Shown: positions 34,541 through 44,840, counted from the first letter of the stretch. The stretch is DNA of 47,565 nt from Bacteroidales bacterium (GCA_030681475.1 JAUXWT010000085.1:68226-115790); one strand, 5' to 3'. Notes: generated by a model from the letters alone, not told the origin. A program made the numbers and translations.

Positions 34541-37500
34541 ATGAAAACGAAAGTCCGACTTCTGTGCATTGCGGTTTTTGCAATGGTGCATTTGACCAGT
34601 ATTTCCGAAAATACAACAGCCAAAGAAGTTACGTTATGCTTTGTCAGTTGTGCTGCAACGGCTGATCCGACTAATTTTTTTGCCGCTTCTGCAAGCATCA
34701 GCCAGATCAACCTTTCCTGGACACCCAATGTTACGGCAGACCCCGTCATGGTTGCTTTCAATATCAATCCGACCTTCGGGACCCCTGTTACAGGAACAAG
34801 TTATACGGCCGGCGACACGATTGCAGGAGGCGGAACCGTGCTCTATAATGGTACCGCCTCTGGTTACATCCATACCGGGTTGAATCCCAATGCAACCTAC
34901 TATTACAAAGCCTGGTCCGTCGCGTCCGGGGACAGTTATTCCGGAGGGGTAACTGCAAATGCAACGACCACCTGCTCCATGTATGACACGGTAAGCGTGA
35001 CCATTACAGCTTCGGCCAACCCGGTCTGTGCAGGTACCGGCGTCACCTTCACCTCCATCCCGGTTAACGGCGGAACCACACCGGCATACCAGTGGAATGT
35101 GAACGGAATTAATGTGAACGGTGCGACCAACGACTCCTATTTCTTTGTCCCGTCCAATGGCATCACGGTCAATTGTATTCTTACCTCGAATGCCCTGTGC
35201 ATAACCGGAAACCCTGCCAATTCGAATACGATTACCATGACGATGAATCCCTTGCTGGCTGTTGGTTCCATAAGTTCTGACCAGACCATCTGCACCAATG
35301 CAATTCCTGCACAATTAAACGGAATTGCTCCATCAAACGGAACCAACCCGACGTATCAGTGGCAGAGTTCACTGAATAACCTGACATTTAATAACATCAG
35401 CGGAGCAACCATACTGGACTATCAGCCCGGCGCGTTATCGACAACGACCTATTACAGGCAGATGCAGGATGCAGCCGGCACCTGCGGCGGTCCATTGCCC
35501 ACCAATACTGTTACCGTTTCGGTTAACCCCTGGCGTCCGGTCAGCGTAACGATCGCCGCCTCGGCAAACCCGGTTTGCCCCGGAACCGTTGTAGCCTTTA
35601 CGGCCACCCCCGTGAACGGAGGATCAGCCCCTGCATATCAGTGGAAGGTTAACGGGACGGATGTGACCGGCATAACCGATAACACGTATTCATTTGTGCC
35701 GGTTAATGACGATACGGTCTCGTGTGTGCTCACATCGGATGAAACATGCACCAGCGGCAACCCGGCCGCTTCGAACATTTTGACCATGACGGTGAACCCA
35801 TTGCTCGTGGTTGGTTCAATAAGTTCGGACCAGACCATCTGCGCGAATTCAGTTCCTGCCCTGTTGAACGGAACAGGGCCATCCAATGGCACAAATCCCA
35901 CTTATCAATGGCAAAGTTCACTGAATAACCTCACTTTTTCCAATATCAGCGGCGCTACGATGCTGAACTATCAGCCAGGGTTACTGACCTCGACAACTTT
36001 TTACAGGCAGTTACAAAATGCAGAAGGTACCTGCGGCGGACCTTTGCAGACAAACACGGTGACAATGACGGTAAACCCGCAGCTTCCGGTGAGTGTGTCA
36101 ATAGCGGCTTCTGTAAACCCTGTCTGTGAAGGCACCAGCGTCACCTACATGGCCACCCCGGTGAACGGAGGTACGGCCCCTGCCTACCAGTGGAAAAAGA
36201 ATGGTACCAGCGTAACGGGAGCCACGAATGCCATCTATACTTACGTACCTGATGATGACAACACCATCTCCTGCGTGTTAACTTCCAGCGAGACCTGTAC
36301 CATCGGCAACCCGGCAACCTCGAATACGGTGACCATGATGGTGAACCCGCTGCTTCCGGTGAGTGTATCAATAGCGGTATCAGAAAACCCGGTCTGCGCG
36401 GGCACCAGCGTTACCTTTACGGCCACTCCTGTAAATGGCGGTATAACTCCCGCATACCAATGGAAAATGAACGGAACAAACGTGACAGGAGCCACGAACG
36501 GCACTTACACTTATGTCCCGGCCAATGGCAACACGATCGCCTGTATGCTGACTTCCAGTGAAACCTGCACCTCCGGGAACCCTGCTACCTCGAACACGAT
36601 GACCATGACGGTGAACCCGTTGCTGCCGGTCAGCGTTACGATCACTGCATCGGCCAACCCGGTCTGTGCGGGCACCATCGTAACCTTTACTGCCACGCCG
36701 GTGAACGGCGGCACGGCTCTTGCCTACCAGTGGAAAAAGAACGGCACAACCGTAACGGGAGCAACCGACGCCACCTACACATATGTCCCGGCCGATGGCA
36801 ACACGATCGCCTGTGTGGTCACCTCGAGTGAAACCTGCACCACCGGAAATCCTGCCATCTCGAATACGGTGACCATGCTGGTGAATCCACTGTTGCCAGT
36901 CGGGGTTACGATCGCCGCATCAGCCAACCCTGTTTGCGCAGGGACTTTGGTCACCTATACCGCTACCCCGGCAAACGGCGGCACATCCAATGGCTACCAA
37001 TGGAAGGTCAACGGTATAAATGTTACCGGAGCCACGAATGCGACCTATATGTTTGTCCCGGCCAATGGAAATACCATCACCAGTGTGCTGACCTCGAGTG
37101 AGACCTGCACCACGGGGAATCCCGCTACTTCAAATACGGTTACCATGACAGTGAACCCGTTGCTGCCGGTGAGCGTGACGATCGCTGCTTCGGCCAACCC
37201 GGTTTGTGCCGGAACCAGTGTCACCTATACCGCTACCCCGGCAAACGGCGGCACATCACCGGGCTACCAATGGAAGGTCAACGGTACGAATGTCACCGGG
37301 GCCACGAATGCGTCCTATATGTTTGTCCCGGCCAATGGAAACACCATCACCAGTGTGCTGACCTCGAGCGAGACCTGCACCACGGGGAATCCGGCCACCT
37401 CCAACACGGTGACCATGACGGTGAACCCGTTGCTGCCGGTGAGCGTGACGATCGCTGCATCGGCCAACCCGGTGTGTGCCGGAACTTCGGTCACTTTCAC

Positions 37501-40500
37501 GGCGACCCCGGCCAATGGGGGTAACACTCCCGCCTACCTGTGGAAGGTCAACGGGACACCGGTTCCGGGTGCGACAAATGCTTCCTATGCATTTATCCCG
37601 GTCAATGGAAATACGGTCGCCTGCATGCTGAATTCCATTGAAACATGCACGAGCGGAAACCCGGCAACCTCCAATACCATTACCATGGCAGTTAATCCGC
37701 TGTTGCCGGCAGGTGTTACGATCGCTGCATCGGCCAACCCGGTATGTGCCGGAACTACGGCCACCTTCACAGCAACCCCGACCAATGGGGGTGCAATTCC
37801 CGCTTACCAGTGGCGGGTCAACGGTTCGCCTGTTGCAGGAGCGACCAATTCTGCCTATTCATTTATTCCTATCAGCGGTAATACAGTCTACTGTGTCCTT
37901 ACATCCAACTCCAACTGTGTAACCGGAAATCCTGCCACATCCAATACGATTACCATGACGGTAAACCCGCTGCTGCCGGTGAGCATCACGATATCTGCAT
38001 CGGCCAACCCTGTCTGTGCAGGGACTCCGGTCACTTTTACCGCGACACCGGCGAACGGGGGTACGACTCCCGGCTACCAGTGGAGTGTCGACGGGACACC
38101 GGTTCCAGGTGCCACAAATTCCTCCTATGCCTTTATCCCGGTCAACGGCAATATGATCATCTGTGTGCTTGCTTCCAGTGAAACCTGCACCAGCGGGAAT
38201 CCTGCCACATCCAATGCCATCGCGATGACAGTAAACCCGCTGTTACCTGTGAGCGTTTTGATTTCCACATCTGCCAACCCTGTCTGTGCGGGGACTTCGG
38301 TCACCTTCACCGCGACACCGGCATACGGTGGTACAACCCCCGCCTACCAGTGGAATGTGAACGGGACACCGGTTGCAGGGGCGACGAATTCCTCCCATAC
38401 CTTTATCCCTGCTAATGGCAATGCGGTCACCTGCGTGCTGACCTCCAGTGAAAACTGCACCAGCGGGAATCCGGCCACATCCAACACTGTGACCATGACC
38501 GTGAATCCGGTTTTGCCGGTCAGTGTCACGATCACGGCATCGGGCAACCCTGTTTGTGCAGGGACCTCGGTCACCTTCACGGCGACACCTGCAAATGGAG
38601 GCACAACTCCGGTCTTCCAATGGAAAGTCAACGGGACAACAGTTGCAGGTGCGACAAGTTCATCATACGCATTTTTCCCGGTCAACGGCAATATGGTTAC
38701 CAGCGTGATGACTTCCAGCGAAGCATGTACCAGCGGAAACCCGGCTACATCCAACACGGTATCTATGTCCGTGAACCCGTTGCTGCCGGTCAGCGTTACA
38801 ATCGCCGCTTCAGCCAACCCCGTTTGTGCCGGAACATCTGTGACCTTTACCGCCACACCTGCAAACGGAGGCCCAACACCTGGTTATCAGTGGGAGGTCA
38901 ACGGGACACCTGTTACGGGGGCCACGAATTCAGCTTATTTATTCATCCCTGCTAACGGCAATGCGGTCACCTGTGTGCTGACCTCCAGTGAAAACTGCAC
39001 CAGCGGGAATCCTGCCACGTCAAACACCATATCCATGACAGTCAATCCGCTGCTGCCGGTGAGCCTCTCCGTTGCTGTATCAGCCAATCCTGTTTGTGTC
39101 GGTACCCCGGTGACATATTCCGCCACGCCGGTTTATGGCGGAATCAATCCCGGTTATCAGTGGAAAGTCAATGCAACCAGTATACCGGGCGCCACAAATG
39201 CAATATACACATACAACCCTTCCAACAATGATGCAGTCACATGCCTTCTGACATCCAGCGAGACCTGCACCAGCGGGAATCCTGCGACATCCAACGCAAT
39301 CGTCATGACGGTGAATCCGCTGTTGCCGGTGAGCGTCTCCATTGCGGCATCTGCCAATCCTGTTTGCGCAGGCACGCAGGTTACCTATACAGCCACCCCG
39401 GTCAATGGCGGAACAAACCCCATCTACCAGTGGAAATTAAATGGTATAACTGTCCCGTTGCCACCAAGTTCATCCTATACCTTCATTCCTGAAAATGGCA
39501 ATACCATTGCCTGCATATTGACATCCAATGAAACCTGTACCTCCGGAAATCCGGCTTCTTCCAATTCGATAACCATGACGGTGAACCCGATCCTGCCCGT
39601 CAGCGTCACAATTTCCGCTTCAGCAAACCCGGTGTGTCAAGGCACGCCGGTGACTTATACTGCAGTTCCCGCGAACGGCGGTTCGATTCCTTCATATCAA
39701 TGGTTGGTCAACACGGTTATTGTAAGCGGGGCGACTAATGCCACCTATGTCTACAACCCTGCAAATAATGATGTGATCACCTGTGTGCTGACTTCCAATG
39801 CAAACTGTACTACTGGAAATCCGGCTATTTCCAACACTGTGGCCATGACGGTGAAGCCAATCCTGCCTGTCAGCGTGTCCATTTCCGCATCTGCAGGTAC
39901 GGTATGCGCCGGAACCACGGTTGTGTTCACGGCTTACCCTGTCAATGGCGGAATTACCCCGGCATATCAGTGGAGGGTCAACGGAACCAATGTGCCGGGG
40001 GCTACAAATGCTTCCTATGGATTCATCCCGGTCAATGGCAATGCGGTTACCTGTGTCATGACCTCCAGCGAAACCTGCACCTCGGGAAATCCCGCCACCT
40101 CCAATACAGTGACCCTGACGGTGAACCCGCTGTTGCCGGTAAGCATATCCATTACAGCCTCAACCAACCCGGTCTGTGCCGGTACCCTGGTAACTTACAC
40201 CGGTACCCCGGTCAATGGGGGAACATCGCCCATTTATCAATGGAAAGTCAATGGGATAAACGTATCCATGCCCTCCAGTCCGTCGCTTTCTTTCACTCCT
40301 GCCAATGGCGACGCAGTCACCTGTATTCTGACTTCCAATGCAAACTGTACAACGGGAAACCCTGCCACATCCAATACATTGATCATGACGGTGAACCCGA
40401 TTCTGCCTGTCAGCGTTTCGGTTGCCGCATCTGCCAATCCAATCTGTGCGGGTACAACTGTCACGTTCACGGCGACACCGGTGAACGGCGGCGCCACACC

Positions 40501-43500
40501 TTCCTATCAGTGGAAAGTCAACGCAGCCATCGTGACCGGAGCTACCAATGCCACCTATGTCTACAACCCGGCAAACACCGATGCGATCACCTGTACATTG
40601 ACATCCGTTGCAGCGTGTACTACAGGAAATCCTGCAACTTCCAATACCGTAAACATGACAGTGAACCCGTTGTTGCCCGTCAGCGTGACGATCGCCGCGT
40701 CGACCAACCCGATTTGTGCCGGCACTTCAGTCACTTTTACAGCTACTCCCATAAACGGGGGCGCCACCCCGGGTTTTCAATGGAAGGTCAACGGTGCAAA
40801 TGTAACGGGAGCCACCAATTCCTCATATGGCTATGTGCCGGTTAACGGAAACCAGGTAACATGCATCCTTACTTCAAGTGAGACTTGCAAGACCGGAAAC
40901 CCCGCCACTTCAAATACGGTTACCATGATGGTGAACCCATTATTACCGGTGAGTGTTTCAATCGCCCCGTCTGCTAACCCCGTTTGTGCGGGGACCCTGG
41001 TGACTTTCACGGCCACGCCGGTCAATGGCGGGACAAGTCCCATATATCAATGGAAGATCAACGGGATAAACGTGTCGCAGCCAAACAGTTCATCCTTTTC
41101 ATTTATCCCGGTCAATGGCTCCGTGGTGACGTGTGTGATGACCTCTGATGCATTGTGCACCACCGGAAATCCGGCTACTTCCAGCCCGGTGACCATGACG
41201 GTGAACCCGGTACTTCCGGTAAGTGTTTCAATTACCGCATCGGCCAATCCAGTGTGCGCTGCCAATCCCGTGACATTCACCGCCACCCCGGTTAATGGCG
41301 GAACCAACCCGCTTTACCAGTGGAAAGTCAACGGAACCTCTGTTTCCGGAGCAACCAGTTCCTACTATACATTTGTTCCTGGTAATGGCAACACGGTTTC
41401 CTGCGCCATGACCTCCAACGCCAGCTGCACAACAGGAAATCCTGCGGCATCCAATACGGTGACCATGACCGTAAGCCCGGTGCTGACGGTAAGCGTTTCT
41501 ATTTCCGCATCTGCCAACCCGATTTGTGCAGGCACCCAGGTATCCTATACGGCTGTCCCCGTCAATGGAGGAACAAATCCAGCCTACCAGTGGAAGGTCA
41601 ATGGATCAAGTATCACCGGTGCCACCAGCGCCACCTACACTTACAGCCCGGCCAATAGTGACGTGGTCACCTGTGTCCTGACTTCCAGCGCAACCTGCAC
41701 AACAGGAAATACGGTCACGTCCAACGCGTTGACCATGACGGTGAACCCGCTGCTGCCGGTGAGTGTTTCTATCACTGCCTTAGCCAACCCCGTATGTGCA
41801 GGAAGTTCAGTCATATATACTGCGATCCCTGTCTATGGCGGAACCGTACCGTCTTTTCAATGGAAAGTAAACGGAACAAGCGTAACGGGAGCCACCAGTT
41901 CCTATTATGAATTTATTCCTGCCAACGGCAATACGGTCACTTGTGTTCTGACTTCCAGTGAAATCTGCACGACCGGAAATCCTGCCACATCCAACACGGT
42001 GACTATGACCGTTAACCCGCAGTTGCCGGTAAGCATATCGATAGCCGCCTCAGCAAACCCGGTTTGCGCAGATACCTCCGTGACTTATACTGCCACGCCG
42101 GTCAATGGAGGAACGACACCCATATATCAATGGAAGGTCAACGGGACGAATGTATCACAGCCTTCCAGCCCGGTCTTCTCCTTTATCCCGGCCAATGGCA
42201 ATACGGTTACCTGTGTAATGACTTCCAGCGCCAATTGCACAACAGGAAATCCTGCCACGTCCAACACGGTGATCATGGCGGTGAACCCGGTACTGACCGC
42301 AGGTGTATTAATTGCACCGTCGGCCAACCCGGTATGTGCCGGTACTTCGGTCACATTCTCAGCAACACCGTTAAACGGTGGCACTTCACCTTCCTATCAA
42401 TGGAAAGTAAATGCCTCCAATGTGACAGGCGCCACCAGTTCGACCTTTGTCTATGTTCCGCTGAATAATGATGTTGTCATCTGCATGATGACCTCCAATG
42501 CAACTTGTACAAGCGGAACCGCTGTCTCCTCTAATGCATTGACGATGGCCATAAATCCATTACAGCCGGTAAGTGTATCCATTACGGCATCAGCCAACCA
42601 GGTGTGTTCCGGCACCCCGGTCACCTTCTCTGCCACACCGGTAAACGGGGGTGCATCGCCTTCCTATCAATGGAAAGTAAACGGGACAAATGTTCCCGGA
42701 GCGACCAACTCCAGTTATTCAATGATCCCGGTCAATGGCAATACGGTCAGTTGTATGATGACCTCCGGCGCGACATGTGCAACCGGAAATCCAGCAACTT
42801 CCAATACCATTGCCATGACGGTGAACCCCCAACTTCCTGTCAGTGTGTCAATCATTGCTTCGGCCAACCCGGTCTGCACAGGCACCCTGGTGACGTATAC
42901 CGCCACGCCGGTCAATGGAGGAACAAATCCCATTTATCAATGGAAGGTCGATGGAATTGACGTGTCTCAGGCATCCGGTCCGTCCTTTTCATTTATCCCC
43001 GGAAATGGCAATGCAATCACGTGTGTGATGACTTCCAGCGCAACCTGCACTACGGGGAATCCGGCCACTTCCAATACGGTGACCATGACAGTGAACCAGG
43101 TCCTTACGCCCGGGGTGTCGATTACTGCTTCTGCGAACCCGGTTTGCAATGGAACTTCGGTCACGTTCACTGCCACCGCCATTAACGGCGGTACAGCCCC
43201 CGGCTACCAGTGGACCGTCAACGGATCCAATGTTGCCGGAGCCACAAATGCCGCCTTCTCCTATATCCCGGTTAGTAATGATGCAGTCATCTGCATCATT
43301 ACAACTAATCTGCCTTGCGCAACCGGAAATACGGCGACATCCAATACCGTGAACATGAGGATCAACCAGGTGCTGCCGGTGAGCGTGTCAATATCTGCTT
43401 CCACCGGTACTGTTTGTGCCGGCACGCCGGTGACATTTACCGCCACACCCGTGAATGGCGGAACAGTTCCAGGATTTCAATGGAAAGTCAATGCAACCAT

Positions 43501-44713
43501 TGTGACCGGGGCCACCAATGCCACATATACCTTCAGCCCGGCAAACAATGACCAGGTCACATGCCTATTGAACTCCAGTGAAATGTGCACGACCGGGAAC
43601 CCTGCCACGTCCAGTGCGGTGACCATGACCGTCAATCCGTTACTGCCGGTGAGTATTTCAATTGCTGCATCAGCCAACCCTGTCTGCGCCGGAACTTTGG
43701 TCACTTATACGGCCACACAAGCCAATGGCGGAACCTCACCATTTTACCAGTGGAAAGTCAATGGTGTCAGTGTACCGTTACCATCTAACCCAACCTATTC
43801 TTTTATTCCTGCCAACGGCAATGTCGTCACATGCGTCATGACCTCCAGTGCTGCCTGCGCATCAGAAAACCCAGCCACATCCAATGCAGTGAACATGTCG
43901 GTCAACCCGGTGCTGCCGGTGAGTGTTTCAGTCGTGGCATCCGCCAACCCGGTAACACCCGGCACGCCGGTAACATTCACTGCCACGCCAGCTAACGGCG
44001 GCAGTGCCCCTGCTTACCTGTGGAAGGTGAACGGAATAAATGTAACAGGAGCTACTGCTGCAGCCTATACCTATACTCCAGCCGACGGCGATATGATTGC
44101 ATGTGTGCTGACCTCCAATGCACCTTGTGTGGTCAATAATCCCGCCACTTCCAATACGGTCACCATGTCGGTCGGCAACATTCCGTCAACGGTCGTGCTC
44201 CAGAACATGGAGATTACCGGCAGCCAGTGTTTCAATGCGATCCAGACCATCACCGTGGCCGGTAGCGGGACCAATTTCACTGTAAAGAACGGGGGAAGTG
44301 CCACTATGATCGCAGGCCTGAGGATCAATTACCTGCCGGGTACAAAAGTGTTTTACGGCGGCTCCTTGCGTGGATATATCACCACCAACGGCCAATACTG
44401 CGGCAGCCAGGTTCCTTCAATCCCAACTGTCATCGAGGGTGTGGAGAACAATACAATCGGCTCGTTCAGTTCGTTTTACAGAGTTTATCCTAATCCTACC
44501 GATGGAATTTTTACCCTGGAACTGAAAGGTTCGAAAGAAAATGAGAAGTTCCGGGTTGAAATCTACAGTTTGACCGGAGAAATGGTATTCTCGGCGAATC
44601 TTTCAGGTGGCGGGAAACATGACCTTTCTTTATCCGGCAAACCTGTTGGCATCTATTTACTAAAGGTTATTTCAGAAACAAATACCGGGACTGCCAGGAT
44701 AATCAAGCAATAG
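34541..44713 (+). CDS. Giant 3390-residue Ig-repeat surface protein with T9SS sorting domain
   Basis: A signal peptide (MKTKVRLLCIAVFAMVHLT) runs directly into a fibronectin-like domain (about 20-145) matching the one in the upstream M6 protease. It is followed by 34 Ig-like repeats, A-B-A-B then 30 A units. A beta-stack module (LQNMEITGSQC to NGQYCG) and a T9SS type A domain (YRVYPNPTDG to TARIIKQ) close the protein. Most A units have cysteines at unit positions 14, 63 and 71 and a tryptophan at 36, an Ig-like C-W-C pattern. Charged residues are few, mostly the lysine of QWK and the glutamate of SSE. No catalytic domain is visible. Likely role is adhesin or surface stalk. It is transcribed apart from the M6 gene, with a 343-bp gap. 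Confidence 0.9.
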   Translation: MKTKVRLLCIAVFAMVHLTSISENTTAKEVTLCFVSCAATADPTNFFAASASISQINLSWTPNVTADPVMVAFNINPTFGTPVTGTSYTAGDTIAGGGTVLYNGTASGYIHTGLNPNATYYYKAWSVASGDSYSGGVTANATTTCSMYDTVSVTITASANPVCAGTGVTFTSIPVNGGTTPAYQWNVNGINVNGATNDSYFFVPSNGITVNCILTSNALCITGNPANSNTITMTMNPLLAVGSISSDQTICTNAIPAQLNGIAPSNGTNPTYQWQSSLNNLTFNNISGATILDYQPGALSTTTYYRQMQDAAGTCGGPLPTNTVTVSVNPWRPVSVTIAASANPVCPGTVVAFTATPVNGGSAPAYQWKVNGTDVTGITDNTYSFVPVNDDTVSCVLTSDETCTSGNPAASNILTMTVNPLLVVGSISSDQTICANSVPALLNGTGPSNGTNPTYQWQSSLNNLTFSNISGATMLNYQPGLLTSTTFYRQLQNAEGTCGGPLQTNTVTMTVNPQLPVSVSIAASVNPVCEGTSVTYMATPVNGGTAPAYQWKKNGTSVTGATNAIYTYVPDDDNTISCVLTSSETCTIGNPATSNTVTMMVNPLLPVSVSIAVSENPVCAGTSVTFTATPVNGGITPAYQWKMNGTNVTGATNGTYTYVPANGNTIACMLTSSETCTSGNPATSNTMTMTVNPLLPVSVTITASANPVCAGTIVTFTATPVNGGTALAYQWKKNGTTVTGATDATYTYVPADGNTIACVVTSSETCTTGNPAISNTVTMLVNPLLPVGVTIAASANPVCAGTLVTYTATPANGGTSNGYQWKVNGINVTGATNATYMFVPANGNTITSVLTSSETCTTGNPATSNTVTMTVNPLLPVSVTIAASANPVCAGTSVTYTATPANGGTSPGYQWKVNGTNVTGATNASYMFVPANGNTITSVLTSSETCTTGNPATSNTVTMTVNPLLPVSVTIAASANPVCAGTSVTFTATPANGGNTPAYLWKVNGTPVPGATNASYAFIPVNGNTVACMLNSIETCTSGNPATSNTITMAVNPLLPAGVTIAASANPVCAGTTATFTATPTNGGAIPAYQWRVNGSPVAGATNSAYSFIPISGNTVYCVLTSNSNCVTGNPATSNTITMTVNPLLPVSITISASANPVCAGTPVTFTATPANGGTTPGYQWSVDGTPVPGATNSSYAFIPVNGNMIICVLASSETCTSGNPATSNAIAMTVNPLLPVSVLISTSANPVCAGTSVTFTATPAYGGTTPAYQWNVNGTPVAGATNSSHTFIPANGNAVTCVLTSSENCTSGNPATSNTVTMTVNPVLPVSVTITASGNPVCAGTSVTFTATPANGGTTPVFQWKVNGTTVAGATSSSYAFFPVNGNMVTSVMTSSEACTSGNPATSNTVSMSVNPLLPVSVTIAASANPVCAGTSVTFTATPANGGPTPGYQWEVNGTPVTGATNSAYLFIPANGNAVTCVLTSSENCTSGNPATSNTISMTVNPLLPVSLSVAVSANPVCVGTPVTYSATPVYGGINPGYQWKVNATSIPGATNAIYTYNPSNNDAVTCLLTSSETCTSGNPATSNAIVMTVNPLLPVSVSIAASANPVCAGTQVTYTATPVNGGTNPIYQWKLNGITVPLPPSSSYTFIPENGNTIACILTSNETCTSGNPASSNSITMTVNPILPVSVTISASANPVCQGTPVTYTAVPANGGSIPSYQWLVNTVIVSGATNATYVYNPANNDVITCVLTSNANCTTGNPAISNTVAMTVKPILPVSVSISASAGTVCAGTTVVFTAYPVNGGITPAYQWRVNGTNVPGATNASYGFIPVNGNAVTCVMTSSETCTSGNPATSNTVTLTVNPLLPVSISITASTNPVCAGTLVTYTGTPVNGGTSPIYQWKVNGINVSMPSSPSLSFTPANGDAVTCILTSNANCTTGNPATSNTLIMTVNPILPVSVSVAASANPICAGTTVTFTATPVNGGATPSYQWKVNAAIVTGATNATYVYNPANTDAITCTLTSVAACTTGNPATSNTVNMTVNPLLPVSVTIAASTNPICAGTSVTFTATPINGGATPGFQWKVNGANVTGATNSSYGYVPVNGNQVTCILTSSETCKTGNPATSNTVTMMVNPLLPVSVSIAPSANPVCAGTLVTFTATPVNGGTSPIYQWKINGINVSQPNSSSFSFIPVNGSVVTCVMTSDALCTTGNPATSSPVTMTVNPVLPVSVSITASANPVCAANPVTFTATPVNGGTNPLYQWKVNGTSVSGATSSYYTFVPGNGNTVSCAMTSNASCTTGNPAASNTVTMTVSPVLTVSVSISASANPICAGTQVSYTAVPVNGGTNPAYQWKVNGSSITGATSATYTYSPANSDVVTCVLTSSATCTTGNTVTSNALTMTVNPLLPVSVSITALANPVCAGSSVIYTAIPVYGGTVPSFQWKVNGTSVTGATSSYYEFIPANGNTVTCVLTSSEICTTGNPATSNTVTMTVNPQLPVSISIAASANPVCADTSVTYTATPVNGGTTPIYQWKVNGTNVSQPSSPVFSFIPANGNTVTCVMTSSANCTTGNPATSNTVIMAVNPVLTAGVLIAPSANPVCAGTSVTFSATPLNGGTSPSYQWKVNASNVTGATSSTFVYVPLNNDVVICMMTSNATCTSGTAVSSNALTMAINPLQPVSVSITASANQVCSGTPVTFSATPVNGGASPSYQWKVNGTNVPGATNSSYSMIPVNGNTVSCMMTSGATCATGNPATSNTIAMTVNPQLPVSVSIIASANPVCTGTLVTYTATPVNGGTNPIYQWKVDGIDVSQASGPSFSFIPGNGNAITCVMTSSATCTTGNPATSNTVTMTVNQVLTPGVSITASANPVCNGTSVTFTATAINGGTAPGYQWTVNGSNVAGATNAAFSYIPVSNDAVICIITTNLPCATGNTATSNTVNMRINQVLPVSVSISASTGTVCAGTPVTFTATPVNGGTVPGFQWKVNATIVTGATNATYTFSPANNDQVTCLLNSSEMCTTGNPATSSAVTMTVNPLLPVSISIAASANPVCAGTLVTYTATQANGGTSPFYQWKVNGVSVPLPSNPTYSFIPANGNVVTCVMTSSAACASENPATSNAVNMSVNPVLPVSVSVVASANPVTPGTPVTFTATPANGGSAPAYLWKVNGINVTGATAAAYTYTPADGDMIACVLTSNAPCVVNNPATSNTVTMSVGNIPSTVVLQNMEITGSQCFNAIQTITVAGSGTNFTVKNGGSATMIAGLRINYLPGTKVFYGGSLRGYITTNGQYCGSQVPSIPTVIEGVENNTIGSFSSFYRVYPNPTDGIFTLELKGSKENEKFRVEIYSLTGEMVFSANLSGGGKHDLSLSGKPVGIYLLKVISETNTGTARIIKQ
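34987..44185 (+). repeat. 34-unit Ig-like repeat array, 270-bp period
   Basis: Two A-B pairs come first (A at 34987 and about 35534; B at about 35262 and 35814). From 36086 there are thirty A units, each exactly 270 bp with no insertion or deletion: unit n begins at 36086 + 270 x (n-3), checked at 37166, 37436 and 43916. Variants recur with spacings of two or three units. Confidence 0.95.
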
Positions 44714-44730
44714 ATCAACACTTAACGTCT

Positions 44731-44796
44731 ATGACGGGAGACTGTCAAGTACGGTTCTGTGAGTGGCTGGGGGTGAAACTCCCCCGGTCTACTCGG
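44731..44796 (+). ncRNA. Group II intron 3' remnant (domains V-VI)
   Basis: GACGGGAGACTGTC followed by GTACGGTTCT matches the 3' part of a bacterial group II intron domain V hairpin. The next part (GGCTGGGGG, TGAAA, CTCCCCCGGTCTACTC) matches a domain VI stem with an unpaired A near the 3' end. The 5' strand of domain V, which should read GAGCCGT, is AACGTCT here, so the catalytic AGC triad is lost. No reverse transcriptase is present. It begins 18 bp after the giant gene's stop. Such 3' ends are what incomplete reverse transcription leaves behind. Confidence 0.65.
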
Positions 44797-44840
44797 TTCA
44801 AATTTTAATAAATAGTGTTTTTTGCATTAACGATTATAGC

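Noticed and set aside
34987-44185. Periodic structure resembling a CRISPR array
   Set aside because: Units are 270 bp, coding throughout and diverged; no short identical repeats with unique spacers and no cas genes.
31092-44395. Many open frames on the minus strand and in other plus frames across the Ig-repeat arrays (for example 38344-38856 minus, 39904-40845 plus)
   Set aside because: They repeat with the 270-bp period and are shadows of the conserved repeat coding frame; they lack starts, domains and continuity.
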